Positions 9,722 through 23,373 are shown, numbered from the stretch's first letter. The stretch: DNA of 64,000 nt from Nemophila menziesii (GCA_029959085.1 JARWIR010000017.1:21131507-21195506), one strand, 5' to 3'. Numbers and translations: made by a program. The notes: generated from the sequence alone by a model not told the origin.

Positions 9722-11465
9722 TGATGTCTCCCTTTTTGGTCTAAATATAAGCCCTTATGAGACATCATTTTAGGATGAAAATGGTCTTTTTATATTGACT
9801 TTAGTGCTTAAATGGCAATATTACACTTTCTTCCCTTGGAATTAGACTATTTGCATTTATAGAGCTTTTGTGCGTTAATTTACCTATTTTTAGTGCAAAG
9901 TTAGTAGGTTTAAGAATTTCATGAGAAACCAATCCAAGGAGGAGAAGTGAGAATTAAAGTCTTAGAATATTTCTAGTGTGCTTAGTCGAGTTTCCTGGAT
10001 TTAAATTGCACTTTCCTATTTCTAGTCTTGATTTGATGATTTATTATTTTTAAAGCATATGCGGTTTAATTATTTATTTAATGTGAAGCTTTAGAGATAA
10101 TATGGAAAGAAATTAGATGCTAAATCAATTCTAAGGAGATAAGGAAAGAAGATCTTGAAGAAATCTGGAGATAGAAGGAAGTAGAGTTCAATTAGGAAAA
10201 GGAAAAGCTGCCTTATGAATATGAAATTCCAGCCACGTTTCAAAGATTAATTCATAACTAAAGATTGGCTAGGAATCTGAACAAGTGGTCTGCACCAATA
10301 GAAATCTCTTTCCGAGGCAAGCGGTTTCATATATTGGAACTCCTCAAACGGATAAGTATTGAAAAAGATATGACCAAATCAAATCAGCAGCAGAATCTTA
10401 CCTTTCCTAGATTTTAGGGTTACGAGAGTCCTTGACTTGTCTTCCACTCCAAGTAATTCGACCTAGCACCTATAAATACCATCTCTAAACCTTAGAAAAT
10501 CATCTCTTAGCTGCATAAGCTTAATATACACACATAAATCATCATAGAAGCAATCAAGAGGATCTAGAGGAGGAAGAAGCAAGAGCTAGAGCTTAATTTC
10601 ATTAATTCAACACTTCTCCATCTCTATTCTTTGGTAATTAGTATTAGATCTATTTTTTCTATGAGGTATTTCTAAGCTAATTATTCAAGAACTTTTATTA
10701 TGCATAATTTCTCTTTAGGATTGTAATTATATGAACCATTAATTATTGTTTTTCTGTTTTAATCTGAATATGGGATTTTAGTATTTAATTGAATTGGTTC
10801 TTAATTTCCATTGACTATATTCTTGTGCTTGTTCACTATCATTGACGTCGCGAATCAAGGGTAGGTTTTAGTAATTAGGCTATTCACTTTGGTGGGGAAG
10901 TGATCGCCTTGACGGGGGGTTTAATTACAGAAATAGAATATAGACGCGTGGTATCCGTTATTTGACCCTGACGGGCTTGACTAACCACGTAGCCAAAGAG
11001 GTAAAATAGTATTCATCTGAAAGTAGCTTATAATCGCCCTGACGGGGTTTGTAATACCGTAGGATAGCTTCTAGGTCCACCCTGACGGGGGCTAGGAGAT
11101 AGTAGATTCCCGACTATTGTGAAATTTCCCATTCACCCTTATTCTTAGTAATCATATATTCAATAGGATAGATTCATACTTGCATACCCTTATCTTTCTT
11201 GCATAATTATTTATTGTTTCTTTTATTGTCTATTTTATTATTTAGTTAATTAGAAAACAAACATTTTTATTATTTATCTTTGGAAATTAAAACTATCTAT
11301 TCTGATATTGAACACATATTTAGAATAACTACTTAAATCCCTGTGGAGACGATAATCCCGATTTTACTTATCTATTACTTGGTACGACCCGTACACTTGC
11401 GGTCTGTGGATCCTTTATTCCTTTTGATTTTATTTCATTATTTTATAACACACAAGGACCCACCA
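9722..11465 (+). repeat. Athila-like 3' LTR, divergent from the 5' LTR
   Basis: It runs from TGATGTCTCCC to GACCCACCA, 1744 bp, with a TATA box at 10471-10478 and CCTGACGGGG repeats at about 10907-11090. After the TATA box it carries a distinct segment (10500-10620) not shared with the other LTRs. It abuts a LINE interrupted mid-RT at 11466. Confidence 0.87.
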
Positions 11466-12950
11466 TTACCCCATTCCGAATTAATCCCTAACCATCTTGC
11501 AGATATCTCCTCCAACTATTTCCCAATACTTTTGATAAAATGACGCCGCAATACCATCACTCCCCGGTGCCTTGTTAGGACTCGATTGAAACACCGCAAT
11601 GCGAATTTCTTCATCCGTGAATTCCTCCTCTAATAGTGCTCTCTCCACTTCCCCTAGTCTCTCCCCATGGGGTAGTGCAAAAGGCCCCACGAAGCTAGTT
11701 GTTTCTGAATAAATATTCACAAAATAATTCCGAACTAGCACGCCAAGCTGTTCTTTACCTTCCACCCAAATACCATTCGAATCTTTTAACCTTACAATGG
11801 GTGTCACTCTTCTTCTTTTCATTGTTGCTAAATGATAATACTTCGTGTCTGTCACCCGAACGAATCCACTTCTTCCTCGATCTTTGGAACCAAAGGTGTT
11901 CTTCTTCTTCTAGTACACTTAAGTATTCCCCACGTAGTCTCTTTCCCAAGTCAAATAACAAAGAATTGTATGAATTTTGCAGTGATAACTGGATTCCCTT
12001 TAGACGCGCCAGTAGAACCCTTTTCTTTTTATTTAAATCACCAAACACATTATACTTCCAATTGGTCATACTTTTAAGGCTGGCCCCTAAGTCTGCATTT
12101 TCCACTTTCCACTTATCTTGAACGAAATTCTTGAAGTCCCCATGTGCACACCACGCGGATTCAAACCGAAACCTCCTAGGCGGTCTATCTTGCCCCCTCG
12201 GAACTACTTGTATTAATATTGGGGCATGATCTGAATGCCTTCTATCCAAATGCGAGAGCTTCACGGACGAAAATAACGAAAGAAATTCTGTATTCCCATA
12301 TGCCCGATCCAACCTCCTTAATCTTCGCTGCCCTGTATTCCAAGAATCACACCATGTATAACACGGCCCCTAAAACCCCAAATCTGTCAAATCACAACTT
12401 TGTCGCCACTCCTCGAACTTCATCATTCGCCTAGTCACCCCCGGTCTCCACCCTTCTTATCAATCTCTTCTCCTACTTGATTAAAGTCACTAGCTATAAG
12501 CCAGGGACATGTGGTGTTATTAAACGCATGGTAAACAGCATTGCATAACGGTTCTCTATCCCCCGCCCTTAGCCTTGCATATATCGCCAAAAAAATCCAA
12601 GGTCGGCAATTATCATTAGACACCTCAATATTAATAATTTGATTCCCAGCTGATAAAACCCAAACTCCGATTTCCGAATCGTCCCAAAGTATCCAAATCC
12701 CACCCTTAAAATTCTCCGCTTCAACCCTAGCTGAGTTAGTTTTCCCCAAGCCGCGAATAATATCGTCCGCTCTAGTCCCACTAACCCTTGGTTCCACTAT
12801 AATTGTTAACTAAACTTGATGTAAACGAATCATTTCTCTAACAACTCTAGAAAAATTCTCCGCTGCCGCTCCGTGGCAATTCCAGACAAGGATATTTGGC
12901 TTTTGAGAAATGCCTTCCCATTCGCCATTATTTAATATCTGTGTACACAT
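11466..12950 (-). pseudogene. LINE-1 ORF2: endonuclease and truncated RT
   Basis: It starts at ATG 12950. It shows the apurinic-endonuclease-like fold motifs (VWNCHGAA near the N-terminus, ASDFNQ near 12487, SDHAPIL near 12228) and, after a linker, the RT entry motif NKAPGSDG near 11557. It is broken by a nonsense codon soon after the first motif (about 12812), by stops near 12435 and 12370, and by a frame change near 11855. The 3' two thirds of RT, the zinc finger and RNase H are missing. Not functional. Confidence 0.8.
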
Positions 12951-13087
12951 AAAAAAACCAGTTAAATAGAACGGAAAAGAGGTTCAGGACGATACCTGAT
13001 CCGTGCTTGCGCTCTCTTCCGAACCGTACTCCATCTGCTCATCCCTATCCATGTGTTCCAGCTGTGTCTCAGGTACAAACGACACAC

Positions 13088-14938
13088 CTAGTCTCCCGGA
13101 TCAGGTGGCGTTTTGTCACCAGCCGTCCTATCTTCTATAGCTTTATTGCCAAGAAGGTCAGTTGCTGTTGCCTGGTCAAACACCGCTGGCAAGGTCCAAG
13201 AAGGTGCGCCTACTGGATCCTTAAATTCCCCACGAACAGCGCTCACAAAGCTACTGTTCCCTGCAATATTAAAAGTTTCGGAAATTGCATCTTGGGTCCC
13301 TGTACTCGGAACAGCCCCAGTAGCACAATCAACCCCTGTGTCTCGGATCCTTGAAGTCCCATCTTCAATGTCCTTCATGACTACATTCGAATCAATTTCG
13401 TCCCCAACCTCGCGCTCCTTACCACTATCCTGTACCACTACAGTACCCGCCACAACCTGCACAATTCCTTCATCAGTAGCTTGCACCTTTTCCTTTCCTT
13501 TCCTACTCACATTTCCATCTACACTATTCTCTCCAAACACCATAACTGGTCCACCCTGCACTTTATTCTTACCCACCACAACCTCCGTCTCCGAAATCGA
13601 AGTCAATTGCCTTCGAGTTTCAGAATCAGGTGTCACGATAATTTTATGCCCCCCGGCCCGGATACTACCTGCAACTCCTGATGCCGAGCTACTTTTTTTC
13701 TGCCCTCTTCCACCTCTATTACTAGTCCCTTTACTTTGGTTATCTTGCCTCGCACTTAACACTGGTGCAAACACATTATCTTCTTCAACATAAAGTGCTC
13801 AATACCGTGATCCTTGGTCCTTGCCCCATCCATTATTAACGCTTCCTTTCGAATTACCACTGTTATTAATGTTTCCTCTAATACTATTCATCCTTCCCCC
13901 TCTCCGTACTGTCATCCACTCCCCGTAGGTCGCGTCCTTAACCATGTCATTAACCTGATTAACAGAAACAGTTAGAGCGTTAGGTCCTGTGCTTTGTGAA
14001 GGTTATTGCGGAATAGATACCCCACATTTATCATTCTGATGGCCAAACTTTCCGCATTCGAAACATATCATGTGCAACCCTTCATACTCAACTAAACACG
14101 TTTCTCCACCAATATATAATTTCGGTGTAAGTGGCTTCTTTAAATCAAGCTCCACGGCTAATCTCGCATAGTTTCCCTTTTTCTGGGCCTTAGTCAACGG
14201 ATCAATACGGACGGTCTTCCCAATTTGATTTCCCATTTTCTGAAGAATCCGGGCCGTATAATTTTGCATTCCAACATTCGATATTCGGACCCAAGCTGTG
14301 GTAGTAGTAATCGAATCTGTTTGCGGCTTAAACTCTGGAGACCATTCTCTAACAACTAGATAGTGATCGTATATCATCCACGAACCACCTTCTAAAGCAA
14401 ATTCACAATCCCCTTTTAGTGCAAATTTCACCATAAAATACCCATACCCCACATCCACTAACTCAATCATCCCCTTGGGACTCCAAATCTGTTGTAGCTT
14501 AGATGCAAGATAAGTTAAACCCACTTTATAACCCAATAACCTAACCACTACTGTATTATACCACAATTGAATTCCCTCAATAATCTCATCCCTAGACCTT
14601 AGCACTTGCGGAAACTCACAACCTTCTATCGGCAAATCATCCGTAATTGAATCAAAATACCCATCATTTATCCCTCTATGTTTATTAATTTTAATCTCCT
14701 CATTATCTATTATAGTAGGAATTACAAGATTCTTACCCGTTAAATAACTGTGCCACCCAGAAACTTTCCTAGGTGGATTAAAGGAGCTACCCCCTGCTGT
14801 CGCTTGTTGCAATTTTGGTGCCGCAGCAGTTGTCGTCACCTGCTCATGTCCTGACCGAGCCCGTTTCACTGATTTCATGCCTTGTTGACCCAGCGGCGGA
14901 TAATCCACCATTGATTCAACAAAGCCCTCTGTCTCCAT
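13088..14938 (-). pseudogene. LINE-1 ORF1: DUF4283/CCHC nucleic-acid-binding protein
   Basis: One frame runs from ATG 14938 (METEGFVES) to 13088. The N-terminal ~100 residues are low complexity, followed by a DUF4283-type domain and a CCHC knuckle (CFECGKFGHQNDKC, about 14020-14062). It then has a GEWMTV-R segment and an S/T/D-rich tail. Two in-frame stops interrupt it, at 14003-14005 directly after the knuckle and near 13800. Such proteins bind LINE RNA in the retrotransposition particle. The 5' UTR appears to be missing. Confidence 0.75.
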
Positions 14939-14959
14939 ATTCGCAGGGCCCAACTGGGT

Positions 14960-15055
14960 TCGGGCTCAAAATCAAGGGACAAGGTTGTGATTGTAGAAGA
15001 AGTAAGTTTAGAAAATGTTTATGATGCACTAGATAGAGCCTTGAAAAACCAATGA
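14960..15055 (+). other. Orphan terminal exon of an unidentified plus-strand gene, copy 1
   Basis: A 32-codon frame beginning [12 protein letters not shown] and ending in R-A-L-K-N-Q-stop. It is repeated with one residue change (D to G) at 26315-26410. In the second copy it follows a pyrimidine-poor but AG-ending acceptor (CGTTAG at 26312). The conservation of frame and stop suggests the last exon of a gene that faces CALS5 tail-to-tail. The rest of that gene is not in this copy because LINE-1 DNA lies immediately upstream. I do not recognise the protein. Confidence 0.4.
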
Positions 15056-15630
15056 TTAGAGCATAATTGTTGTAATTTCTGCTAAATTAGAACAGACAGA
15101 TTTGTGTATTCTTGCATGTTAATTGATAGAACATGGGAGTTATGACTCAATCCTCGTATTTCTGCTAAGTGTTGGTTTAATCAACCCAAATCTGAATTCA
15201 TACACTCATTTTGATCATCCTTGACTTGAGCATGTATTGAAGTTTTATTCAGCATAGGAGGATGTAACTTTCACATTGATGAAGTATGGACTATGGTGTT
15301 CAATCTTGAAACAAATTGTAAAAAGATGAATCCCCAGGAAACACTTGAAAATAGCTCTTCAAAAAAAACAAAAAAAACAAATTCATGTTATAAGGTAAAA
15401 CATGTGATCTTGTTGCATCCCATGAAAGAGTTTGTGGATGAAATCCCTAGGAGTTCCATGTTAAAAGATATTTGAGACCTAGTTTATACTTTATAGGGTT
15501 AAAATTGACACAAAATATCCAGTAAACAACCCAATTAAGGATCCACCTCAGCTGCTTAGTAAGACCAAAGCGTAGATTGTCCTTTTAGAGAAAAGCTGAT
15601 ACATATATATATATATGTAGTTGACTTTTA

Positions 15631-17452
15631 CTAATGCTTATTCCCTTGAGGCTTCTTTCCACCAGCAAGAATACGTTGAATCTGAAGACCTCTACTAAAC
15701 GCCTGGTTAAACAAAAGCCTAGTTTGAAACTCAGTTATAAAGGGGAACCAAGCGAGTATAGCTACAGGTCCAAATATAGCAAGTCCCATAATGTATTCAT
15801 ACCCTTTGGCCATAGATTTAACCGCTCCCCACATCCCAAAACCTTTCACCACCGGCTTACACGCTTGCCCTATCTGTAACAATGCCCATCCGGTCGGCAA
15901 AAATGCTAACAAACTAGCAAACATATCTCTGACGGTTAAACCCAACACCGCAAACATAACAGCTATTATTGCTATAAACGCAACAAACATGAAGAATTTC
16001 AAAAGCCTGAACATTAGTTGAAAGTCGGCACTAAACTTCTTTCTCCCCAAAGACATGATTTTGAGAATCACGACTACTGCGAGTATGACTAGCCATGATA
16101 AACCGTAGACGATTATATCTTTGTTTTCGTTTGAGACTTGTAGCTGATACACTATCCCGTATTGGTAAAAGAAGAAGCGAAACGAAAGAAGGATTTCACA
16201 TAAACGTCCTAAGAAACCCGTGCTGGAGAGATGTTCTTGTTCCTCAACCCACCATGACTCCCAACTTTTATTAGGGGGGACTCCGATACCACCAGGATTA
16301 TTAATCCATTTACTCCAATCATCCCAATCCTCGACGATCTTCTGCCATTCAAAACCGGAAGGGTTGAAAAGGAATGGAGCAAACAACCACGATAGAACGA
16401 GGGACCACATGGATAGACTGATGAGTAGGTAAGTCATACCATCTTCTGTTGTTCCGTAAAGTCTATACGCTATAAGCAACATAATGAGCTCAAGAGCTTT
16501 CGTGAAGTGACTCCTTGAATACATTCTGTAGTTTTCAGCAAACTTCTCGTGTCGTACCACAAAACCACGTCCTGTGGCTCTGTATTTAGCTCCACCGTGT
16601 AAGATTGTACGACCAAAGTAATGAAGCTTGGTTCCGAGGGAGAAAGTGAAGAAGACAGGTGAAAGTTGAAGGTTCATTATTATAAATTCACTTGCTGCTG
16701 TTCTAAAACCTCTCTCTAGACAGATTTCCATAATCATTGGCAAAGCCATTAATACACCAAGTTGAATAATCGATTGTGAGGCCACCGCCGCTTTTAGAGC
16801 ACTATTTCCCCTTAGTCTTGCAGTTTTCATAATTGCTTTCTCCAAACCACTCACAGCAAGATAAAATCTTCCATATAAGTATGCATAAACCGTCAAAACC
16901 ACAATCTGCAAAAATAATTCATTTAGGTAGGTTAAATCTTCTAATACTATTCAATTCAATTCAAATTCAAACCTACTTTTACTTACCATTGAGTTGATAT
17001 AAAATCCGGTAGTTGAATAATAACAAGAGAGCATACGGAAGAAGTCGAATCGATGTCCTAATCTGTATATGTCACGGCTGAGCGTCTGTTCACCATTACC
17101 ACATGCTACTTTAGCTTCAAAGAGGGAAATTTGGTTGAGACCCACATCACGTCCTTTCCCTACTTGGATATACTCATGGTGAGTTACATTACCCCGTCTT
17201 AATGTTGAATTAAAACCTAAAAAAAAAAAAAAAACCAACCAAAATTATAAATACTATATAAAAAGACTTTCTCAAGCCAACACAGTAACTAGTAGTAGTA
17301 GCTAGCTCTCACCAGCAAAAATATCCTCACTAAGATTGATACCCCTCGAAGCTTTACTGATACCACCACGAGTAATGTGAAATATTCTATCGAATACATC
17401 AGGATGCCCATAGTGAAACCGAACCCTATACATTTTATAAAATGAGTGAAAA

Positions 17453-17490
<38 letters not shown>

Positions 17491-20400
17491 ATTAGATAAC
17501 CTACTTCAAAGGTCTTGCTAAAACTCTTTGACCAATAGTAACAAAACTTGTTTCTTGATTTGACATAAACCACGCCAAGGAAGAAACACTGCAATCAGAT
17601 ATATATATATTTAAAATGTAAATTATCTAAAAATTAATCCAAAAAGTGGTGTAGTTATTATTATTAACTAACAAACCTTCCAGTGAAAATATGTTCACGA
17701 ACACCCAAAATTGTAGGGGGGCGAACTCCATGGTCTTCACTGAATTCTTCAAGTAGGTTACGCATTTTAAAAGCTTCTTCCAAATAGTTGTCCTGGTTCA
17801 TATCTATTGTCTGAAGAGCGTCACCACGTGTGAAAATTATAGCATGGTTCTGATTTTCAGGTTTTCCTTCTCCTATCTTCACTGGACCAGGCAATTTTAT
17901 ACGATAGATTTCCTGAATAAGCAAAACAGTAATTATTTAATATTCATTTCTGACTCACTACATACTAATAAATAATAATACGTACTTACCTGATCAAGAT
18001 TATCAACTGCTTTAATCAACACAGAATAATAAACCTTGTGTACTCCATCACCATCCCTTTCCTCAACTTCATCAATATATGCTACACGAAGAGATGGATT
18101 GCTGTGCAAAACAACACAAAATCAAAAATAATTTTACCTATTAAATAAACCAATTATAAACAAAAGTAATAGAGATAGAGAAAAGATAACTTACTTAACC
18201 ATCAAATTTAAAATGTCAGTTGCATGACGATCTCCACTACGCTTCTGGTTACCATAGTTCTGACAGGTTGCAACATATGTAAATTTCATGTCAGCTACAG
18301 CCTCTAATTGTGCATACAATGATCTTTGACTTTTCTTATCTTCCTCAGATGGCTCTGTAACAGCTTTATATCCTTCAAGTATCTCTATGAGCATCAATAT
18401 AAAAAATATAGTTAGAGTCTCAATACTACAACCATCTTGCCTTGCCTTGTTTTGCCTATTCACGATTTTCACTAACTAACCTTTTTCTGTAGCCATGTCA
18501 AGGAAAGCCTGAAGCTTCAATGCCCTTCTGTAATACATCATACCTCTCACTGAAATTTCAGAATTAATTTTTTAGGCAAATATTTTTCTTATAATGAATA
18601 AATAAATAAATAAATAAATAACCTGTTCTACTGAGAGTCTGTCCCCTTAAGGAGGCCCAGTGACGTAGTTGCAAAACATTCTCTTCATTATCGTAAACAT
18701 TCTCTTCATTACAATTCATACGTTCGCAGAAGTTACTCCATTCATCTACAAGAACAAGAATTAAACGAGTCAGTTAGATGAAAATACAAAATAAAAAAGA
18801 AAAAAGCATTAAAGTGTACCTGGATAAATCTTTTGGAGGTAGTATAAGATTGATACACCATCCTCATTTTCCATTTCAAGATCGCTTTTTGAAAACACAG
18901 TCTCTTCACTGTAGTATGGAGTCATGACACTGAATGTAAGCATTTTGCGGACTCGTGGTGCACGTGGCATATCCATAAACAATGAGTTTGTGAAAAATGC
19001 AATCCTTCTACGAGCTTCAAGGTTTATCGGCACATCAGTTGCAGATTCTTTTACAGTTAAAAGGAGATAAAGACGTCGTATCTGAACAAAATTTGTATAC
19101 TATTAATGTTGGAATATATATATATATATATTTATATAAGGCCGGCCTTGACTAAATAGTATAGTATACTGTCTATACCTGCTCTTCCCATTGTGCTGTA
19201 CCCATTGGAGGATATACAATAGCTCGTCTTGAATCAGTATTAGCAAAAAGTTGTTTTCCAGAATCTTTCCCACCATGACCAAGTTCTGCCAATTCCCTGT
19301 AAGTAATTTTTAAACCAAAAGTTAGAACAATTTGATGTACATTTTTAAATGGTTCAATAAACACTCACCCATTCTCATTCACCATCATGTCACGGGTAAC
19401 TAACTCGAGCATATCTTGAAGTAACAAAACCACGTTTGTTTCCTTAGTTGGATCAGCATTTTTCTGCACCAGGCAAGGTTTAGAATAGATTTTTCAGTGC
19501 AGGGCAGGGCAGGGGAAAAAGAGGACTTACCAGTATTTCAACAAGCAGCTCAAACTTTTTAAGAAGAGCAGGCAAAGGACCCATTCTGAAGTTTGCAAGG
19601 AATGTGTTCTTGGCAATGTTACTTTCAACTTCTTTAAAGAGTGTACCTATTATCCTGTAATTTAATAATTGACTAAAATTACTACATTTTTAACTTTTAA
19701 GGGAAGGGAAGGGAAGGGAAGGTAAAATTAGAGCAACCTTTTCTCAGTCTCTCCCACAACCAAGGCATTTAAGACTAATTTGAAGGATTCGTAACATTCA
19801 GCAACAGCACATTTCAGATATTCGTCCGCACATATACGTTTCCATAGGTAAGCATCCCTGGTTCGAAATTGAGCTGCCATGTCCAAAGCAATTGGAATCT
19901 GCAAACCCAGTAAGGTTGACTTTGACTCTTCTCAAACGAATACTAACTTTTAAAGGATGTAATTTATTAATTACCTTGCTGGCAAGCAGAAAGGGTGGCC
20001 ACTGGATTAACTTCAGACTCGGATCTGAGGAATAAGGTACTAGCAACAGATCCATCTCCCTGAAATGTGCCAGTATAACTCTTTCAAAACCCACCCAATC
20101 ACATAATATGCATAAAAGGGATATTTCTTTTTTAAAAAAAAAAAAAAAAAAGATGAGAGGCTTTTCCTGTCGCTTATGAGATCTTCTTCACGGAAGCTAC
20201 TGATAATTTCATTCCACAGCTGAGAAAACTTTGCAGCTTGACTTCTCCTGCTTGCTGAAACCTGAACATCATGTAGAGCAAGTTTAATATATATTTTGCA
20301 ACTTATTTGTGATAGATAATTAATCAAAGCCAAAGCCAAAGCCAAACCTCAGTGAAACTCTTTGACAGAGAAAATCCCCTTTTCTTAGATCTGTCAGATG

Positions 20401-23342
20401 GAACCAAACAAGTGTTGAATGCACCAGGTAATGACTGGAACCTTGACCTTACCATGCCCAGAGTTCTTATCTGCAACAATCCAATGTATTTATCAAAATT
20501 AATTTCTGACTTATAATTAGCTAGTATCTATAACACCTTTGTAATATGGAAAAGCTGAGTAAACAAAAGTAAATAAGTTTATGGTAAAAAATTACCTCTC
20601 CCAGACGATCAAAGGCACCAATAGCACCACCACATAAGGTTGAGAAAATAGTATACCAAATTAGAGGATCCATAAAATATATCTGCAAATACCCCATGAC
20701 TCAGTCTTGTACAAGAAAGATAACCAACCAGAGAAAGAAAAAGACAAAATTGTGAAAAAGGCCTACCAAGACTATAGGTGCCCACAAAGCAATAACAGCT
20801 CCATAGTTGTTCTTTGCTGCAACAATAAATTAGAGTTAAGCTTTAGGAAGATATTGAATTGAAGAAAAAGTTGCATAATAATTAATTACCATTTGGGAAG
20901 AATTCATGCCAAGAATAGCTAATGTTCCTAATTTTCATTATATCTTTTGTTGGCTGCATCAAGGGTTTTATCTGAAGCATGATGATAGAGATAGATCTTA
21001 GAATAATGAGGATCCTTCCTTAGCTATGAAAACCATTAGAGGATACTGAATTACCGTGACAAAATAGCTGAACGCGAATTTGCAGCACAAGAGAACAACC
21101 CAAAAGATTGTATACCTAAAATTGATAAACAGAATAAGGAAGTAAATAAACAAAAATAATAATAAAATTAAAATTAAAATCTCATCGCATACTTGATAAG
21201 TGCCCATTGACTTTCATGCATTCCCCTTCCAACATAAATTCGTTGCTGCAGCAAAAGAAGGGATGTTTGTTGATTTTTTCTCAGATAATTAGGTAAAAGA
21301 AGAAAGAAAACATATGCATACCTGTGACCACCATAGAAGAAGCCTTATAATAAGCCAATCGGAATTCTCGATCCAACGTCTAAGCATTGGGAAGATAAAC
21401 AGCACTGCTGCTAGGAAATTTGGTAGCAGGTATAGTGAAGTAGCCAAAATGTATAAAGATGGAATCCCCTTGAAATCTTTAAGGAAGTTTAGTTGAAAGG
21501 GAAGTTTAAAAGTGTCTTGGTTACTGCTATACAATACTGGAAGGACAATTGACCAAAGAACACTGACAATTATCTTGAGAATATTTCTCAATACATCAGC
21601 AAATTTCCATCTATGATAGCCCGGGAAGTTGAGAACAAGATCCAGGATACCTATTCAAACCATAAGAACAGAACTATGGTAAGATTATTTATCACACAGA
21701 AAAATATAAGCTATTGCACCTACTTTGGAGCAAGCGAAGCCATGCTGATGTAATAAAGATAGAGGATAGGTCTATGAGAATATCCTTCTGCCTAAAGGTT
21801 TCCTTTAGTGAATTACCACTCCATGCAATAATAAACATGATCTGCAACACAACCAACCGTAAGTTAGATAGAAGCAAGAAGAGTATCAAGAATACATACA
21901 TACCTGTAGAGAAAGTATCAAGAATGTCCATAACCGGTCAAAACTTCTAAATATATGCCAAAATGATCGAGTTTCAGCAAAATATGATTTTCCGGACGTT
22001 CCAGCCTTTCCAAGACCTTTTCCCTGTAAAAAACAATTATACCTCCTAAGCAAACATGAACTATTTATTCAAACATAAATGGATAATATTCATATACTTT
22101 TATGTCACGTGTTGGTTTGAAGAGGTCACCATCATCACGCATAGGCCAACCTAGTGAGAAGCAATCTGATGACCTGGTATATGCCGATTAGATTAATTAT
22201 AATACATACTAAAGCTTTCCTTTCCTTCCACCAGTATAATAACTCACATACCAGAAATATTCATTCAGGTCATCATAATTGCACCAAGTCTCGTGTGGTG
22301 CTTTTCCACCTTTGGACTTTGAAGCTTCCTGAAATAATAATAAGCACCATTGTTATATCAGTTACATTTTCATTTTGTTCTTTAGGCAAAGTGTTATCAC
22401 TAACAAGATAGTGCGTAAATATACCTTATCAATAACGCGATAAATTGGTGTAATGACTTTCCGTAGAAAAGATTCATCATCACCACCATAAGAAGGCTTA
22501 ATGTTTTCACCGGTGACAATACTCACATTTCCAGCTAAGAGACCATGAAGTTCATATGCCATCTGAAAATATATATATAGACATTTATATATATTTCCTT
22601 ATGACCATCAAGTGATGAAGAAACCCACTTACATTGTGGAAAATGTAGCATAGGCACTCTGGCATGAAGCGTACATTTGCTGCTTCTCCCCATATAAGTA
22701 GATAAAGGCCCATGTAGAGTATTTTCCTCTGCTGCACTTCTTGTTGCCCTTGAGGAAGCCTTGAAGAAATAATAAAATGATACGTATCAGAGAAAGTAAC
22801 AATGATATATATATATATATATATATATAAAGATGTCACCTTAAACTGTGCTTTCTTCCCAAGTATTTGCACCATGTCTTGTAGTTTTTGAATAGCTTCG
22901 TCATGAGTACATCAACAGCACGATCATCAAGCTGCACAGTAAAACGTGTTACGAGTAATGGATAGAAAAATCAGAGGAAAACTATTATTATATTTACCAT
23001 GTTAAGCGGCTCATTTTTAGGAACTAGCCTTATATGCTGATTTGCAAGCAACAAGATCAAATGCTCCCTTTGGTTTCTGACATTATCCCTCTGTAATTCA
23101 AAGCAAGCATAAAGAATTAAATATCATCGCCTACTAAATAAGTCAACAGCATTAAACACACTAAAAGTACATGCCTGAAATCCAAACATGGCCCTTAGCC
23201 AATCAAGAAGGTCTAACTCCCCGGATTTTTGCCTATTATTCTCAAATGAAGATGGCCAAGTCAAGCCTCGTGTGTTCCATAGAGCCGCAACAGCAGCTTT
23301 CACCTGGTATAAGTAAACAACACACACTGTTAAACTTGCAAC

Positions 23343-23373
<31 letters not shown>

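Larger units (their letters stand above)
2269..11465 (+). mobile_element. Composite Athila-like (Ty3/gypsy) element, non-autonomous
   Basis: The order is LTR (2269-4040), doubled primer-binding site (4047-4064, 4129-4146), one long ORF (4253-5464), about 2.6 kb of noncoding internal DNA once the nested solo LTR is removed, a purine-rich tract and a second LTR (9722-11465). The primer site TGGCGCCGCTGCCGGGGA matches the tRNA-Asp type typical of the Athila/Tat lineage, and the ~1.75-kb LTRs fit Athila. No protease, reverse transcriptase or RNase H is readable, so it could only move with help from another element. The two LTRs differ strongly, and the flanks (ATGGA at 2264-2268, TTACC at 11466-11470) do not match. 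It is therefore probably a recombinant of two copies, not one intact insertion. Confidence 0.75.
11466..14956 (-). mobile_element. LINE-1 (L1/RTE-like plant LINE), truncated in RT
   Basis: A minus-strand LINE with ORF1 (zinc-knuckle protein) and ORF2 (endonuclease plus the first part of reverse transcriptase). The RT is cut at 11466 where the Athila-like LTR begins, just after the PNKAPGSDG motif. No continuation of RT is visible left of the Athila-like composite. The 5' boundary near 14956 is set by where sequence homology between the two CALS5 duplicates resumes, so this LINE arrived after, or only in one copy of, the duplication. Confidence 0.8.

Noticed and set aside
2269..11465. Single intact Athila insertion with matching ends
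   Set aside because: The LTRs are too unlike and the flanking pentamers (ATGGA, TTACC) do not match.
13113..13793. 226-codon plus-strand ORF
   Set aside because: It is the antisense shadow of the S/T/D-rich tail of LINE-1 ORF1.
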